Positions 38,875 through 49,002 of a stretch of 64,000 bases of DNA are shown piece by piece. Within the stretch, counting starts at the first letter, position 1, and each line of letters begins with the position of its first letter. The stretch spans positions 310,001-374,000 of the forward strand of contig CAVVFN010000008.1 in NCBI GenBank assembly GCA_963747515.1, written 5' to 3'. This DNA comes from Mariniphaga sp963747515 (GTDB lineage: Bacteria > Bacteroidota > Bacteroidia > Bacteroidales > Prolixibacteraceae). The notes beneath the pieces were generated by a model that saw only the letters and a list, made by a program, of their open reading frames with translations, had not been told where the DNA came from and did no database searches. The translations under genes and the position numbers were made by a program.

Positions 38875-39151
38875 TGCTATTTATTTTTATTAATATCCCT
38901 CCAATCTCAATTCCTTATTATTCTGGTTCTATTGACATTATGCCGGCAGACGGAATAAAAGAAAATCCATATTTCTTTTAATAAACGCAGTGATATTTAC
39001 TTTTGCTTCAACAGTTTTTCTTTAAGCAATAAATAGCTTAAAGCAAAAACTTTTCCACTATTTTTCTGAACTTGCGTAAACACTATTTTTTATTCCCAGG
39101 TAAATTCAGAGACTAAAGTTTCTGATATCAATTGCATTACCTTCCTCTAAG

Positions 39152-39239
39152 TATATTCGTATTATATTCGGCGTATATTCGTAGTATATTCGTTGTATAT
39201 TCGCAATACTATGAATTTACGACGAATTTACTACGAATT
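39152..39239. repeat. Eight-unit 11-bp periodic repeat, five direct then three inverted
   Basis: TATATTCG recurs at 39152, 39163, 39174, 39185 and 39196, exactly every 11 bp. From 39207 the same period continues as three units ending GAATT (39207, 39218, 39229), which read on the other strand as AATTCGTNGTA, the same core inverted. The whole is an 88-bp imperfect palindrome of helical-turn repeats, about 490 bp upstream of SusC 2. The function is unknown: operator array, structured RNA or mobile-repeat remnant. Confidence 0.8.
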
Positions 39240-39724
39240 AAATTCAAATATAACAAGAGAAAAATAAAGACTTATATACTCTTCACTAATCACTTTGACA
39301 GAATAACAGCAGGTTTTTGTTTCATAAAAAAAAACGCCTCCTTATTTATCTGCAATAGCAGAACAAAACTTTTCTTTATTTGTTAAAAATGGGTTAGGTA
39401 CAGGATAAGAAAATAATATATCCTGAATAACAATAAGTTGATAAATATATAGGTTCGTTGAACTAAATCCTAATTATGATTTTAACTGTAATATTACCAG
39501 ACCTTTGCTGTGTTTTCTTAACAAAAAATAGTTTTCATATCTCTCCTAAAAAAAATATTCTTTACAGAAAATTAACATTTTTAAAATATTATTAATAAAT
39601 TGTAAGCGTAACTATAAAATTAAATGCCTATGAAAATAATTCTTTCACAAAAATCCCATTAGCATTAATCCTTTAAATCATATTAATTAATTAATCAGTT
39701 TTAAAAATTAAAAACTCGTATTCT

Positions 39725-42700
39725 ATGAACAAAGAAAAAATTGGAAAGATGAAAAGGCGTGGATTCATCCTGTGCCTTTTTTTTGTGATTGCCACTTTAG
39801 GAGCCTTCGCCCAGCAGCGAACGGTAACCGGTACTGTTACCGATGAATCGGGAGATCCCTTACCAGGGGTAACTGTAGTTGTAAAGGGAACTACACAGGG
39901 AACAGTTACCACTGACAATGGAAGCTACACCTTATCCAATGTTCCCCAGAGAGCTACCCTGGTGTTTTCTTTTGTGGGAATGAGAACGCAGGAGGTGGCA
40001 GCTGGCAGCCAAAATACCATAAACACGACCATGGAACAGGAGACGATAGGGCTCGAAGAAGTAGTGGCTGTGGGTTATGGTACCATGAAAAAAAGTGATC
40101 TGACCGGTTCGGTTGAAAGTATTGACATGAACGATATACCTCCAACTGCAAACATAAGTTTAACACAGTCGCTGCAGGGTTATGCCGCAGGGCTGAATGT
40201 ACAGGGCGGCAGCGGTGCAGGTACTGAGCCCTCCATAAGTATCAGGGGGCAAACCACCTTGTCGGCAAGCACACGGCCGTTGATTGTTCTGGATGGTATC
40301 ATTTTTAATGGTGCCATTTCCGATATAAATGTGGCGGATGTGGAAAGGGTTGATATTTTGAAAGATGCCAGTGCAGCAGCCATTTACGGATCGCGATCGG
40401 CAAACGGGGTTATGCTAATTACCACTAAAAAAGGCCGCCGGGGAGAGCCTGCCATTAATCTTAATACCTATTTTGGCTACCAGGATTATACCAACCATCC
40501 GGTTACCTTTATGAATGCAGATCAATATGCCATGAAACTGGTCGACTACAACTACATGCAATCGCTGTACAACTGGTACCGCAAGATGCCCACAGGTGCA
40601 AATGACCAGGGAGGAAAACCTGTTTATCCAACCATTACCGATGAGGTTGTTCTGGGTGTATTAAAGTCGGAAGAAGAAAGGAAGAACTACCTGGCCGGAA
40701 ATGAAGTGGACTGGATTGACGAAGTGACCAAACTGGCCCCGATGTCAAATTATGACCTCAGCATATCCGGAGCAGGAGAACACCATAATTATTATCTGTC
40801 AGGATCCTACACCGATCAGGATGGGGTACTGGTGGGTGATGATTTTAGCCGGATAACGCTTACCAGCAAGATAGAAGGAGACGTTTTGGATTGGATTACA
40901 CTGGGGTTAAATACTTCTTTCTCTCACCGCGATTTTTCGGGAATATCAGCAAATATGGAATCGGCAAGGCAGGCAACTCCTCTGGGAAGCATCGTCGATG
41001 AGGAAGGGAATTATCCCATTAAGTACAATGAGGAGTTTCTGATGGCTCATCCGCTGAGGGGGAAAAACATGGACAACTCGGAAATCAGAAAAAATCTTTT
41101 TTATACGGCTTACGCTCAGGTGGATATCCCATACATCGAGGGATTAACCTATGATTTCAATTATTCGAACAATTACAGCAGGTACACTGATAAAACATTC
41201 TCATCCCAGAACAGTATACGAAGGAGAAACAGCTCTTGGAAGAGCAACGATAGCAAATTATAGTGATACAAATTGGATTTTAAACAATATTTTGTCGTAT
41301 GAAAATGAATTTGCAGATATTCATCGTGTAAATGCAACTTTAGTTTACACCCGGGAAAAAACTACTGCTGAAAGCGCCAATATTAATGCAACAAGGTTTC
41401 CAAATGAAATCCTGGGATACAACAATGTCAGCTATGCAGAACAGGCAAACATAGGGTCGGGAGCCTGGCAGGAAAGTTCGGTCGGGTACATGGCACGTTT
41501 AAACTATGTGCTTAAAAACAGGTACCTCATTACCGGAACCTACCGTAAAGATGGTTTTTCCGGTTTTGGTGCCCAGAAAAAATACGCCACCTTTCCTTCC
41601 CTTTCAGTAGCCTGGACCCTTTCGGAAGAAGAGTTCATGGACGGCTCCGACAGCTGGCTGGATTATTTAAAATTGCGATTGTCGTACGGAGAAAACGGAA
41701 ACCAGGGAATTGGCCGGTATGCGAGTCTTACCCGAATGACGAATATGAATTATGTGTACGGTTCAGCTTCAGCCATTGGGATTATTCCAAATACAATGGG
41801 TAATGCAGATTTGGGCTGGGAAACGACCAAATCGACCAACCTGGGGCTGGATTATGCCTTTTTCAGCAACCGGATTTCCGGCAACATTGATGTATACAAA
41901 GCCAGCACCTTTGACGTATTGGTCAGCCGTTCCTTACCGGGAGCAACCGGCTACCAGAGCGTTTGGACCAACATCGGTGAAATTGCGAATAAAGGAATTG
42001 AAGTGGAACTGAGAACCATTAATTTTGAAGGGGATTTCCATTGGGACAGCAGGTTCATCTTTTCGCTGAACAGGGATGAAATCGTCACCCTTTATGGTGA
42101 CGGCAAAGACGATATAGGAAACCAGTGGTTCATTGGTGAACCAATAAGCGCCATTTATGATTATGAACGTACCGGGGGCGTCTGGACGGAAGAAGAGCTC
42201 TACAGCGGAAAAACCCATGAGAACTTTTACCCCGGCCAGTTCAGGCTTGCGGACGTGAACAACGACAGTAAAATAACTTCCGGTGAGGACAGGAAAATAA
42301 TTGGATATGAAACACCAAATTACAGGTTCAGTGTCGGGAATACGTTATCGTATAAAAATTTCACCCTGGCCTTCCTGCTGAATTCAATCCAGGGAGGGAA
42401 TGGCTATTACCTTCAGAACAACCAGTTGCTTCTCGAGGCTACATCTGCCTACGATTATGCCAACCGCGTAAATATGACTTCAATCCGTACTCCATGGACT
42501 CCTGACAATGGGGTAAACAATGCCCCTGCGGTTTATAATTATCCGTCGGTAACTTCCGGCAATTATCAGGACAGAAGCTTTGTCAGGCTGCAGGACTTAT
42601 CCCTTACATACAGGATACCGCAAAGCCTTCTGGAAGCATCCAATATCAGGGCACTGCAAATATACCTGAGTGGTAAAAACCTGTATACCTGGACCAACTG

Positions 42701-42797
42701 GGAAGGATACGATCCGGAAATAGGCAATTATCCGCCTACAGGGCAGAGTGAATTAATGATGAGAAGTCTGACCCTGGGAGCCCGGCTCAGTTTCTAG
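39725..42797 (+). pseudogene. SusC/RagA-family TonB-dependent receptor (pair 2), frameshifted
   Basis: This is the receptor of the second SusC/SusD pair. A leader ending AFAQ, the regulatory-like domain VTGTVTDESGDPLPGVTV, the TonB-box region EEVVAVGYGTM and the plug motifs VLDGI and DILKDASAAAIYGSR lie in the first frame (39725-41263). The barrel continues in another frame to 42797 and ends GARLSF. The frame change lies at about 41200-41217, where FSSQN in one frame is followed by VYEGETALGRAT in the other. The corrected length is about 1020 residues, normal for SusC. No long homopolymer lies at the break, so it is less easily explained as a sequencing slip. Confidence 0.88.
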
Positions 42798-42837
42798 TTC
42801 AAGTTTTTGATAATTTATAACCATAAATTTTAGTACA

Positions 42838-44538
42838 ATGAAAAATAAAAATATATATCACTTTACAACAAAGTGTATCCTGTTTACATTTATCTTACTG
42901 CTTGGATTTACGGGCTGTAACGACGATGAATTCCTGAAAGAAAAACCACTTGATTTTTTGACTTCATCGAATGCCTATTCCACCAAGGCAGGGATCAACC
43001 AGGGAATAATAGGTTTATATGGCGACATACGCACCAATTGGTACCAAAACGGAGGACAACAATCGTATGGGTTGTTTGGAATGGGTACAGATGTTGGGTA
43101 TGATGGTGAAACTCCCGGCGGACAGCGTTTTCTGACAAACTACGTAACCAGCGTCAATCCCGATTACAGTGTGATCCAGTGGTGGTGGTTGTATCTTTAC
43201 AAACACATCCAGGAAGCCAACATGATTATTGAAGCCATTGAAGATCCGAATAGCGAGATAACCTGGACCAGTGATGCCGAAAAAAATGTTCCTTTGGCAG
43301 AAGCCCGGTTTTTCAGGGCCTGGGCCCACTGGATGGCGGTTACCTTATGGGGTGATGTCCCACTTGTAACGGAAGTAATCGATGAAGCTAAGGTTGATTT
43401 TGTAAGAACACCCAAAGAACAGGTGTATAACCAGATTGAACAGGATCTTACCTTTGCAAGCCAGAACCTGCCGGTACCGGGTTCGGAGGAAGCACCAGGG
43501 AAATTAACCCAGGGGGCAGCTCTGCACCTGATAACCCAGGTTTATCTTGCACAGCAGAAATGGCAGGATGCGGTGGATGCTGCTTCATCTGTTATAAATG
43601 ACTACGGCTACGCATTAATGACAGAACGTTTTGGAGCACAAAACGATGTGTTTGGATCAGGTGACGTGTATTGGGATTTGTTCCGTTACAACAATCAAAA
43701 CCCTCCTGTAAATACAGAAACCATCTGGGCAATTCAATTCGAACCTCTTCTTGAAATCGGAGGAAGCAGCAACTACTGGTCAGGGATTTTTGGACCGCGT
43801 ACTTTCAGCTGGGGAAAAACTCCTGACGGATACGCTGCATTTGTGAATGCCTTCCAGGATACCCTGGGAAGACCGGTTGCACGGTCACGGGGTACAAACC
43901 TTGTGAATTATTACATCTGGGAAAGTGACTGGGATAAAGATATCCGGAATGCAAAGCATAACATTAAGCGGGATTTTTATTTCGATAATCCTGCATCTGA
44001 ATACTACGGTCAAAAAATGACATGGAAAATATATCCTGAAGGGACCCGGAATGTTTTCAAGGATAGCACAAACTACATATTCCCATACTTCATGAAAACC
44101 TTTGAGCCTGTGGTTCAGGCTACCATTTCCCCGGCACAGGGAGGGGGCGGTTCCATTTCAACCGATTTTTATGCCATGCGGCTTGCCGAAACCTACTTGC
44201 TGCGTGCTGAGGCTTATCTTGGATTAGGGGAAACACAAAAGGCAGCCGACGACATCAATGTTGTCAGGAACCGGGCCCAGGCAACACCGGTTGCAGCTGC
44301 TGATGTGGATTTAGACTACATCCTGGACGAAAGGATACGGGAACTCTATGCCGAGGAAATGCGGATGATAACTCTTTTGCGTACGGGTAAACTTGTCGAC
44401 CGGACTCAACGATTTAATGACAATCCAATGCTGCCCGGCGCTAATATTCAGGAGCACAATAAACTATGGCCCATTCCTCAAAGCCAGATTGATTTGAACC
44501 TTGGAGTTAATTTTCCACAGAATCCGGGTTACGAATAA
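42838..44538 (+). CDS. SusD/RagB-family glycan-binding lipoprotein (pair 2)
   Basis: This 566-residue surface lipoprotein has a signal ending LGFTGC (Cys27) and the SusD N-terminal CNDDEFLKEKPLDFL. Typical C-terminal features follow: MRLAETYLLRAEAYL, the DERIRELYAEEMR helix and the closing WPIPQSQIDLN...NPGY. The frame is intact, in contrast to its SusC partner 40 bp upstream. It is full length for the family. Confidence 0.94.
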   Translation: MKNKNIYHFTTKCILFTFILLLGFTGCNDDEFLKEKPLDFLTSSNAYSTKAGINQGIIGLYGDIRTNWYQNGGQQSYGLFGMGTDVGYDGETPGGQRFLTNYVTSVNPDYSVIQWWWLYLYKHIQEANMIIEAIEDPNSEITWTSDAEKNVPLAEARFFRAWAHWMAVTLWGDVPLVTEVIDEAKVDFVRTPKEQVYNQIEQDLTFASQNLPVPGSEEAPGKLTQGAALHLITQVYLAQQKWQDAVDAASSVINDYGYALMTERFGAQNDVFGSGDVYWDLFRYNNQNPPVNTETIWAIQFEPLLEIGGSSNYWSGIFGPRTFSWGKTPDGYAAFVNAFQDTLGRPVARSRGTNLVNYYIWESDWDKDIRNAKHNIKRDFYFDNPASEYYGQKMTWKIYPEGTRNVFKDSTNYIFPYFMKTFEPVVQATISPAQGGGGSISTDFYAMRLAETYLLRAEAYLGLGETQKAADDINVVRNRAQATPVAAADVDLDYILDERIRELYAEEMRMITLLRTGKLVDRTQRFNDNPMLPGANIQEHNKLWPIPQSQIDLNLGVNFPQNPGYE

Positions 44539-44566
44539 AAACATTTAAAAAAACAACAATACAAAG

Positions 44567-44618
44567 AATTTATTATTCCGGGGGGACTATCCCGGAATAA
44601 TAAATTTCTTTTTTTACC
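44567..44618 (+). terminator. Rho-independent terminator after SusD 2
   Basis: A perfect 16-bp stem (44567-44582 with 44591-44606) and an 8-nt loop are followed by TTTCTTTTTTT. It ends the second SusC/SusD unit. Confidence 0.88.
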
Positions 44619-44707
44619 TTTATCTTCTTAATGTTATAGTTATGCTTTATATTAAACAGGGTGATTTTTTAGATTAAAAGATTATATTTCTTAAAATACA
44701 ATACAGA

Positions 44708-46051
44708 ATGAATAATAACAGGAGAGATTTTATAAAAAAGGCAGCAACCGGTGCAACTGCACTTTCTTTGGGAGGAATTTTGCCCGGATTTAGTGCAAAG
44801 AGCTATGCAAGTATCTCCGGTGCCAATGAACGAATAGGAGTAGGTGTCATGGGCGTAAATTCCCGGGGATTGCAATTGGCAAGAAATTTTGCAAAACTGC
44901 CCGACTGTCAGTTTACCCACGTAAGCGATGTGGATTCCAGGGCTATGGATAAATGCATCGGCACTATAGCTGAGATGCAGGATAAAAGGCCAAAGGAAGC
45001 TCCCGATTTCAGAAAAGCACTGGAGGATAAACAAATGGATGTTTTAATCATTGCGGCACCCGATCATTGGCATGCACCGGCAGCTATTCTGGCAGCACAG
45101 GCTGGAAAACATGTTTATCTGGAGAAACCCTGCAGCCATAATCCAAATGAAGGAGAACTGCTTGTTGCAGCAGCAAAAAAATACAACTCCATAATCCAGA
45201 TGGGAAACCAGCGAAGGTCATTTCCCAATATTGTTGCTGCAATGCAGGAACTGAAAGAAGGAGCAATTGGACGGGTTTATTTTGCAAAATCATGGTACAA
45301 TTCGGAACGGGGATCAATCGGAATTGGAAAGGAAACCGAAGTTCCGTCATGGCTCAATTATGACCTCTGGCAGGGACCGGCCCCACGAAAACCTTATAAA
45401 GATAATTTGGTTCATTATAAATGGCATTGGTTTTGGAACTGGGGAACAGGTGAAGCTTTAAACAACGGAACCCATTTTGTTGATTTGGCGCGCTGGGGCC
45501 TTGGAGTGGAATATCCGGTACGTGTGGCCTCCACAGGCGGGCGGTATCACTTTAATGATGACCAGGAGACTCCTGACACCCAGGTTATAAGTATGGATTT
45601 CCCCAATGGTACAGGTATGGTTTGGGAAGGAAGAAGTTGCAACGGATATCCTACAGAAGGAAAAGCTGTGGGAGTAATTTTTTATGGAGATAAAGGTACC
45701 TTGTGGATAGATGAAAATGCCTATAAAATTTATGACCTGAAAAATAACCTGACAAAAGATGTAAGTAAAAAATCGATAGAGGCACAGGCTACCGACCGCA
45801 GTAATCCTTCTCCTGGCGGAGATCTGCTTCATATTCAAAATTTATTTGATGCCATAAAAAAAGGAGCAAAATTGAATGCAGACATCCTTGGAGGATATCA
45901 GAGCACCCTGCTGGTTCAGTTGGGAAACATTGCACTTCGCTCGGGAGAAACTCTGAATATAGATCCTGCAAACGGACATATTAAAAATAAATCTGTGGCT
46001 AAAGAATATTGGTCGAGAGAGTATGAACAGGGATGGGAACCCAAGGTTTGA
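44708..46051 (+). CDS. Tat-exported Gfo/Idh/MocA-family oxidoreductase
   Basis: This 447-residue protein has a Tat motif NRRDFIKKA, then SYASISGANERI, the same junction as the 16052 and 49974 proteins. Rossmann motif VMGVNSRG and catalytic EKP (139-141, LEKPCSHNP) are present, with APDHWHAPAA before it. GEALNNGTHFVDLARWG gives the His/Asp of the active site. It is a sugar or inositol-type dehydrogenase acting in the periplasm with a tightly bound cofactor (inference from family and signal). It is 31 bp upstream of a second, more divergent family member. Confidence 0.88.
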   Translation: MNNNRRDFIKKAATGATALSLGGILPGFSAKSYASISGANERIGVGVMGVNSRGLQLARNFAKLPDCQFTHVSDVDSRAMDKCIGTIAEMQDKRPKEAPDFRKALEDKQMDVLIIAAPDHWHAPAAILAAQAGKHVYLEKPCSHNPNEGELLVAAAKKYNSIIQMGNQRRSFPNIVAAMQELKEGAIGRVYFAKSWYNSERGSIGIGKETEVPSWLNYDLWQGPAPRKPYKDNLVHYKWHWFWNWGTGEALNNGTHFVDLARWGLGVEYPVRVASTGGRYHFNDDQETPDTQVISMDFPNGTGMVWEGRSCNGYPTEGKAVGVIFYGDKGTLWIDENAYKIYDLKNNLTKDVSKKSIEAQATDRSNPSPGGDLLHIQNLFDAIKKGAKLNADILGGYQSTLLVQLGNIALRSGETLNIDPANGHIKNKSVAKEYWSREYEQGWEPKV

Positions 46052-46082
46052 GGAAATATCAACAATGATAAATTACCTATAA

Positions 46083-47144
46083 ATGGAAAAAAAATATCAA
46101 CGACGTGAATTTATCCGGGCATCAGCAATGACCGGATTGGGGTTAGGGCTTTCCACATCTGCGTTTTCAATGAACCGTTTTGAGAATGTAGCAAAAGGTG
46201 GAAGAATAGGAATGATCGGACTGGATACTTCGCATGTAGTGGCTTTTACAAAAACCATTAACGAAGGAAACGAAAAAGGGGATCCTAATTTTGCCGGATT
46301 CAGGGTAGTGGCTGCCTATCCAACCAAAGGAAGTGCTGATATGTCTTCCAGTATTGACAGGTTGGCCGGGTTTACTGAAAAAATAGGCAGCATGGGAGTG
46401 GAAATTGTAGACTCCATAGATGAACTTCTGGAAAAAACAGATGTCATTTTGCTTGAATCGGTTGATGGGAGAAGGCATTTAGATGAAGTTATTCCTGTTT
46501 TTAAAGCAGGGAAAAGAGTATTTATAGATAAACCACTTTCCAATTCATTGGCCGGAGCAATAGCTATTTTTGAAGCTTCCAAAAAGTACAATGTTCCTAC
46601 CTTCTCATGTTCAACTACACGGTTTACCCCGGCGACACTTGAAATCGCAAATGGAAAAGAAAGTGTAGGCAAGGTATTGTCTGCCTCTACTTTTTGTCCT
46701 GCAGGCGCAGCTCCCGGCCATATGGATATGGCATTCTACGGAATTCATGGGATAGAAGCACTGTTTACTTTAATGGGCAACGGTTGTAAGGAAGTAACGC
46801 GCGTCAAAACTTCAGTTTCCGATACGGTTATTGGCAAATGGGATGATGAAAGAATAGGGATCTTTAATGCAACTCCCAAAGGCGGAAAGGGCGGATTTGG
46901 CGGCACTGTTTTCGGAGATAAAGGTATTGAAGAAAATGTTCCCATTCTGGTTGGCTATGATCCGATGCTGGTAGAAATCGTAAAATATTTCCGTACAGGT
47001 AAATTACCGCTTGCACCGGAATCTACTTTAGAAGTATTTGCATTTATGGAAGCTGCTGATGAAAGTAAGTTAAATGGCGGAAAGCCGGTTTCCACAGAAT
47101 CAGTTATGAAAAAGGCTCAGGAGAAAGCAAAGAAAATGATGTAA
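46083..47144 (+). CDS. Tat-exported Gfo/Idh/MocA-family oxidoreductase, divergent and short
   Basis: This 353-residue protein has a Tat motif QRREFIRAS. The Rossmann start MIGLDTSH lacks the usual third Gly, and the catalytic motif is DKP (149-151, FIDKPLSN) instead of EKP. HMDMAFYGIHGIEALFTLMG holds candidate active-site His residues. It is a divergent member and the closest neighbour of the 44708 gene, so the two may act in sequence or as a complex (inference). Confidence 0.82.
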   Translation: MEKKYQRREFIRASAMTGLGLGLSTSAFSMNRFENVAKGGRIGMIGLDTSHVVAFTKTINEGNEKGDPNFAGFRVVAAYPTKGSADMSSSIDRLAGFTEKIGSMGVEIVDSIDELLEKTDVILLESVDGRRHLDEVIPVFKAGKRVFIDKPLSNSLAGAIAIFEASKKYNVPTFSCSTTRFTPATLEIANGKESVGKVLSASTFCPAGAAPGHMDMAFYGIHGIEALFTLMGNGCKEVTRVKTSVSDTVIGKWDDERIGIFNATPKGGKGGFGGTVFGDKGIEENVPILVGYDPMLVEIVKYFRTGKLPLAPESTLEVFAFMEAADESKLNGGKPVSTESVMKKAQEKAKKMM

Positions 47145-47252
47145 AAGCAGATTTGCCTCTTTTGACTATTCGATGTAAAAAACCATTTGTAAATGCAAAA
47201 ATGAAATGTACGTTTTTATTTAACATCGGAACCTAATTTCAAATAAGTGAAT

Positions 47253-47304
47253 AAAAAACTGCAGAGACAAGTTTGTAAATCTTATCCCTGCAGTTTTTTC
47301 TTTT
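47253..47304 (+). terminator. Terminator between the oxidoreductase pair and the sulfatase
   Basis: AAAAAACTGCAG (47253-47264) pairs with CTGCAGTTTTTT (47288-47299). The T-tract continues in the following TTTTTTC. Because the stem is flanked by A and T runs it could also work in the opposite direction. Confidence 0.7.
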
Positions 47305-47355
47305 TTCTCAGAATAGTTTTTCCTAAAATTGTACCTTCCATAATTCAAAACTAAA

Positions 47356-48909
47356 ATGAGAGCCAATTCTTTCCTTAAATCCATACCCTTTATTGCAACT
47401 TTTTTCTTTTACTTTCCATGTAAAGCACAGGAGAAGCCCAACATTGTTTTCATTTTTGCCGACGACATGGGTTACGGTGATGTGAGTGCATTGAATCCTG
47501 TGGCACAAACCAAAACACCTGAAATAGATAAACTCGCAGGTAAAGGAGTTACCTTTACCGAAGCACATGCCAGTGCATCGGTTTGTACGCCATCTCGTTA
47601 TGGTTTACTTACCGGAAGGTATGCTTTTCGTTCGGAGCACGCAGCACGTGGAATCTCAGGATTTCATAAACCTGTAGTTGAAACGGATCGGGAAACAATA
47701 GCATCGGTGCTGAAAAGAGCAGGTTATACGACTGCTTGTATCGGCAAATGGCACCTGGGACTTAACTGGCAGACCAGAGATTCGAAAGAACCGGTTCTGA
47801 ATGAAAAAACCGGATATTCAAATGTAAATTTCAACAAAAAAGTAACAGGAGGTCCCAACGACTACGGATTCGATTATTCATTCATCCATCCGGCTTCGCT
47901 GGATATTCCTCCATACATGTTTTTGCGTAATCATGAAGTAGTTGATCCCGATGTTGTATTAACCACTGACATCTACCCTACCCGACAGGAAAATACAGAA
48001 TTTGCCTGGGACAAAAAACATACCGATGAGAATGCAGTATACTGGGAAAAAGGGGTTTGGTGGCGTCAGGGAGAAATGTCACGTTCCTTTCGAATGGAAG
48101 ATTGTCATTCTGAAATTGTAAAGGAAGGCGTAGCCTTTATCGATAAACAGGCAAAGGAGAACCCGGAGAAACCTTTCTTTTTATACCTCCCGCTAACGGG
48201 ACCACATACACCCTGGATGCCTTCTGAAGAGTTTAAAGGAAAATCATCGGTCGGATTATATGGTGATTTTATTTTAAATATTGATGATGCTGTTAAACAG
48301 ATTAGGAATGCCCTGATGCGCAATGGCATTGAGGAGAATACAATGCTTATTTTCTCAACCGATAATGGTGCTTACTGGCCACAGGAAGAGATTGAACTTT
48401 ATGCCCACGATTCCAACCAGGGCAGAAAGGGACAAAAGGGGGATATATGGGATGGAGGTCATCGGGTTCCCCTGATTATCTCATGGCCTGCGAAAATAAA
48501 AGAGCCCTTTCAGTATCCGCATCTGGTAAGCCTTACCGACTTTTATGCTACCGTTTGCGATATGACTGGACAAAAACCGGGAGATAAACAGGGTGAAGAC
48601 AGTTTTAGCTTCTGGAAAGTACTGGATAAAAAATCATTTGCTCCCATTCGCCGTTCAATGATCCACCACTCATCAGGAGGATTCTACAGCATCCGACAGG
48701 ATAATTGGAAGTACATTGAAGGATTAGGCTCCGGAGGGTTTTCACATCCGGCAAAACTTACCCCTGCAAAAATTGGCCCCAAAGGCCAGCTTTACAACCT
48801 GAATGATGATGTATCGGAACAATATAATCTATACCTTAAGTATCCGGAAATTGTAAATAAATTATCCAAATCACTGGAAGAAATAGCGGATAAAATTCCC
48901 AAACGGTGA
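47356..48909 (+). CDS. Exported sulfatase (S1 family, formylglycine-dependent)
   Basis: This 517-residue protein has a signal peptide ending near PCKAQ. The sulfatase domain starts VFIFADDMGYGDV and carries C-T-P-S-R (Cys77, the formylglycine site), then TGRYAFRSEHA. CIGKWHLGLNW and FSTDNGAYWP follow. It belongs to the arylsulfatase-type enzymes, but the substrate is unknown. It is the third sulfatase in the window and precedes the TIM-barrel/oxidoreductase/DUF1080 run. Confidence 0.92.
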   Translation: MRANSFLKSIPFIATFFFYFPCKAQEKPNIVFIFADDMGYGDVSALNPVAQTKTPEIDKLAGKGVTFTEAHASASVCTPSRYGLLTGRYAFRSEHAARGISGFHKPVVETDRETIASVLKRAGYTTACIGKWHLGLNWQTRDSKEPVLNEKTGYSNVNFNKKVTGGPNDYGFDYSFIHPASLDIPPYMFLRNHEVVDPDVVLTTDIYPTRQENTEFAWDKKHTDENAVYWEKGVWWRQGEMSRSFRMEDCHSEIVKEGVAFIDKQAKENPEKPFFLYLPLTGPHTPWMPSEEFKGKSSVGLYGDFILNIDDAVKQIRNALMRNGIEENTMLIFSTDNGAYWPQEEIELYAHDSNQGRKGQKGDIWDGGHRVPLIISWPAKIKEPFQYPHLVSLTDFYATVCDMTGQKPGDKQGEDSFSFWKVLDKKSFAPIRRSMIHHSSGGFYSIRQDNWKYIEGLGSGGFSHPAKLTPAKIGPKGQLYNLNDDVSEQYNLYLKYPEIVNKLSKSLEEIADKIPKR

Positions 48910-48969
48910 TTATCAAAATAAAGTATCGATTTTTCATATTAGAATTCAAATCAAATACCTGATTTGTTC

Positions 48970-48977
48970 TATATTTG
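48970..48977 (+). promoter_or_regulatory. Possible -7 element (TATATTTG)
   Basis: TATATTTG fits the Bacteroidota -7 consensus TAnnTTTG and lies 25 bp before the next start codon. No good -33 box was found at the usual distance. Confidence 0.25.
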
Positions 48978-49002
48978 AAAAAAGAACACCATTCGATTTT
49001 AA

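Larger units (their letters stand above)
38771..39724 (+). other. Long non-coding region upstream of SusC/SusD pair 2
   Basis: No plausible gene is visible in about 950 bp. It contains a nested hairpin at 38806-38874, an 11-bp-periodic repeat at 39152-39239, and an AT-rich leader before the SusC start. Confidence 0.6.

Noticed and set aside
39152..39239. CRISPR-like spacing of short repeats
   Set aside because: The units are 11 bp with no spacers and no cas genes are near; a CRISPR array has repeats of about 25-40 bp and unique spacers.
39132..39386. 84-codon open frame over the 11-bp repeat
   Set aside because: Its translation is just the periodic repeat and AT-rich DNA, with no conserved motif or likely start.
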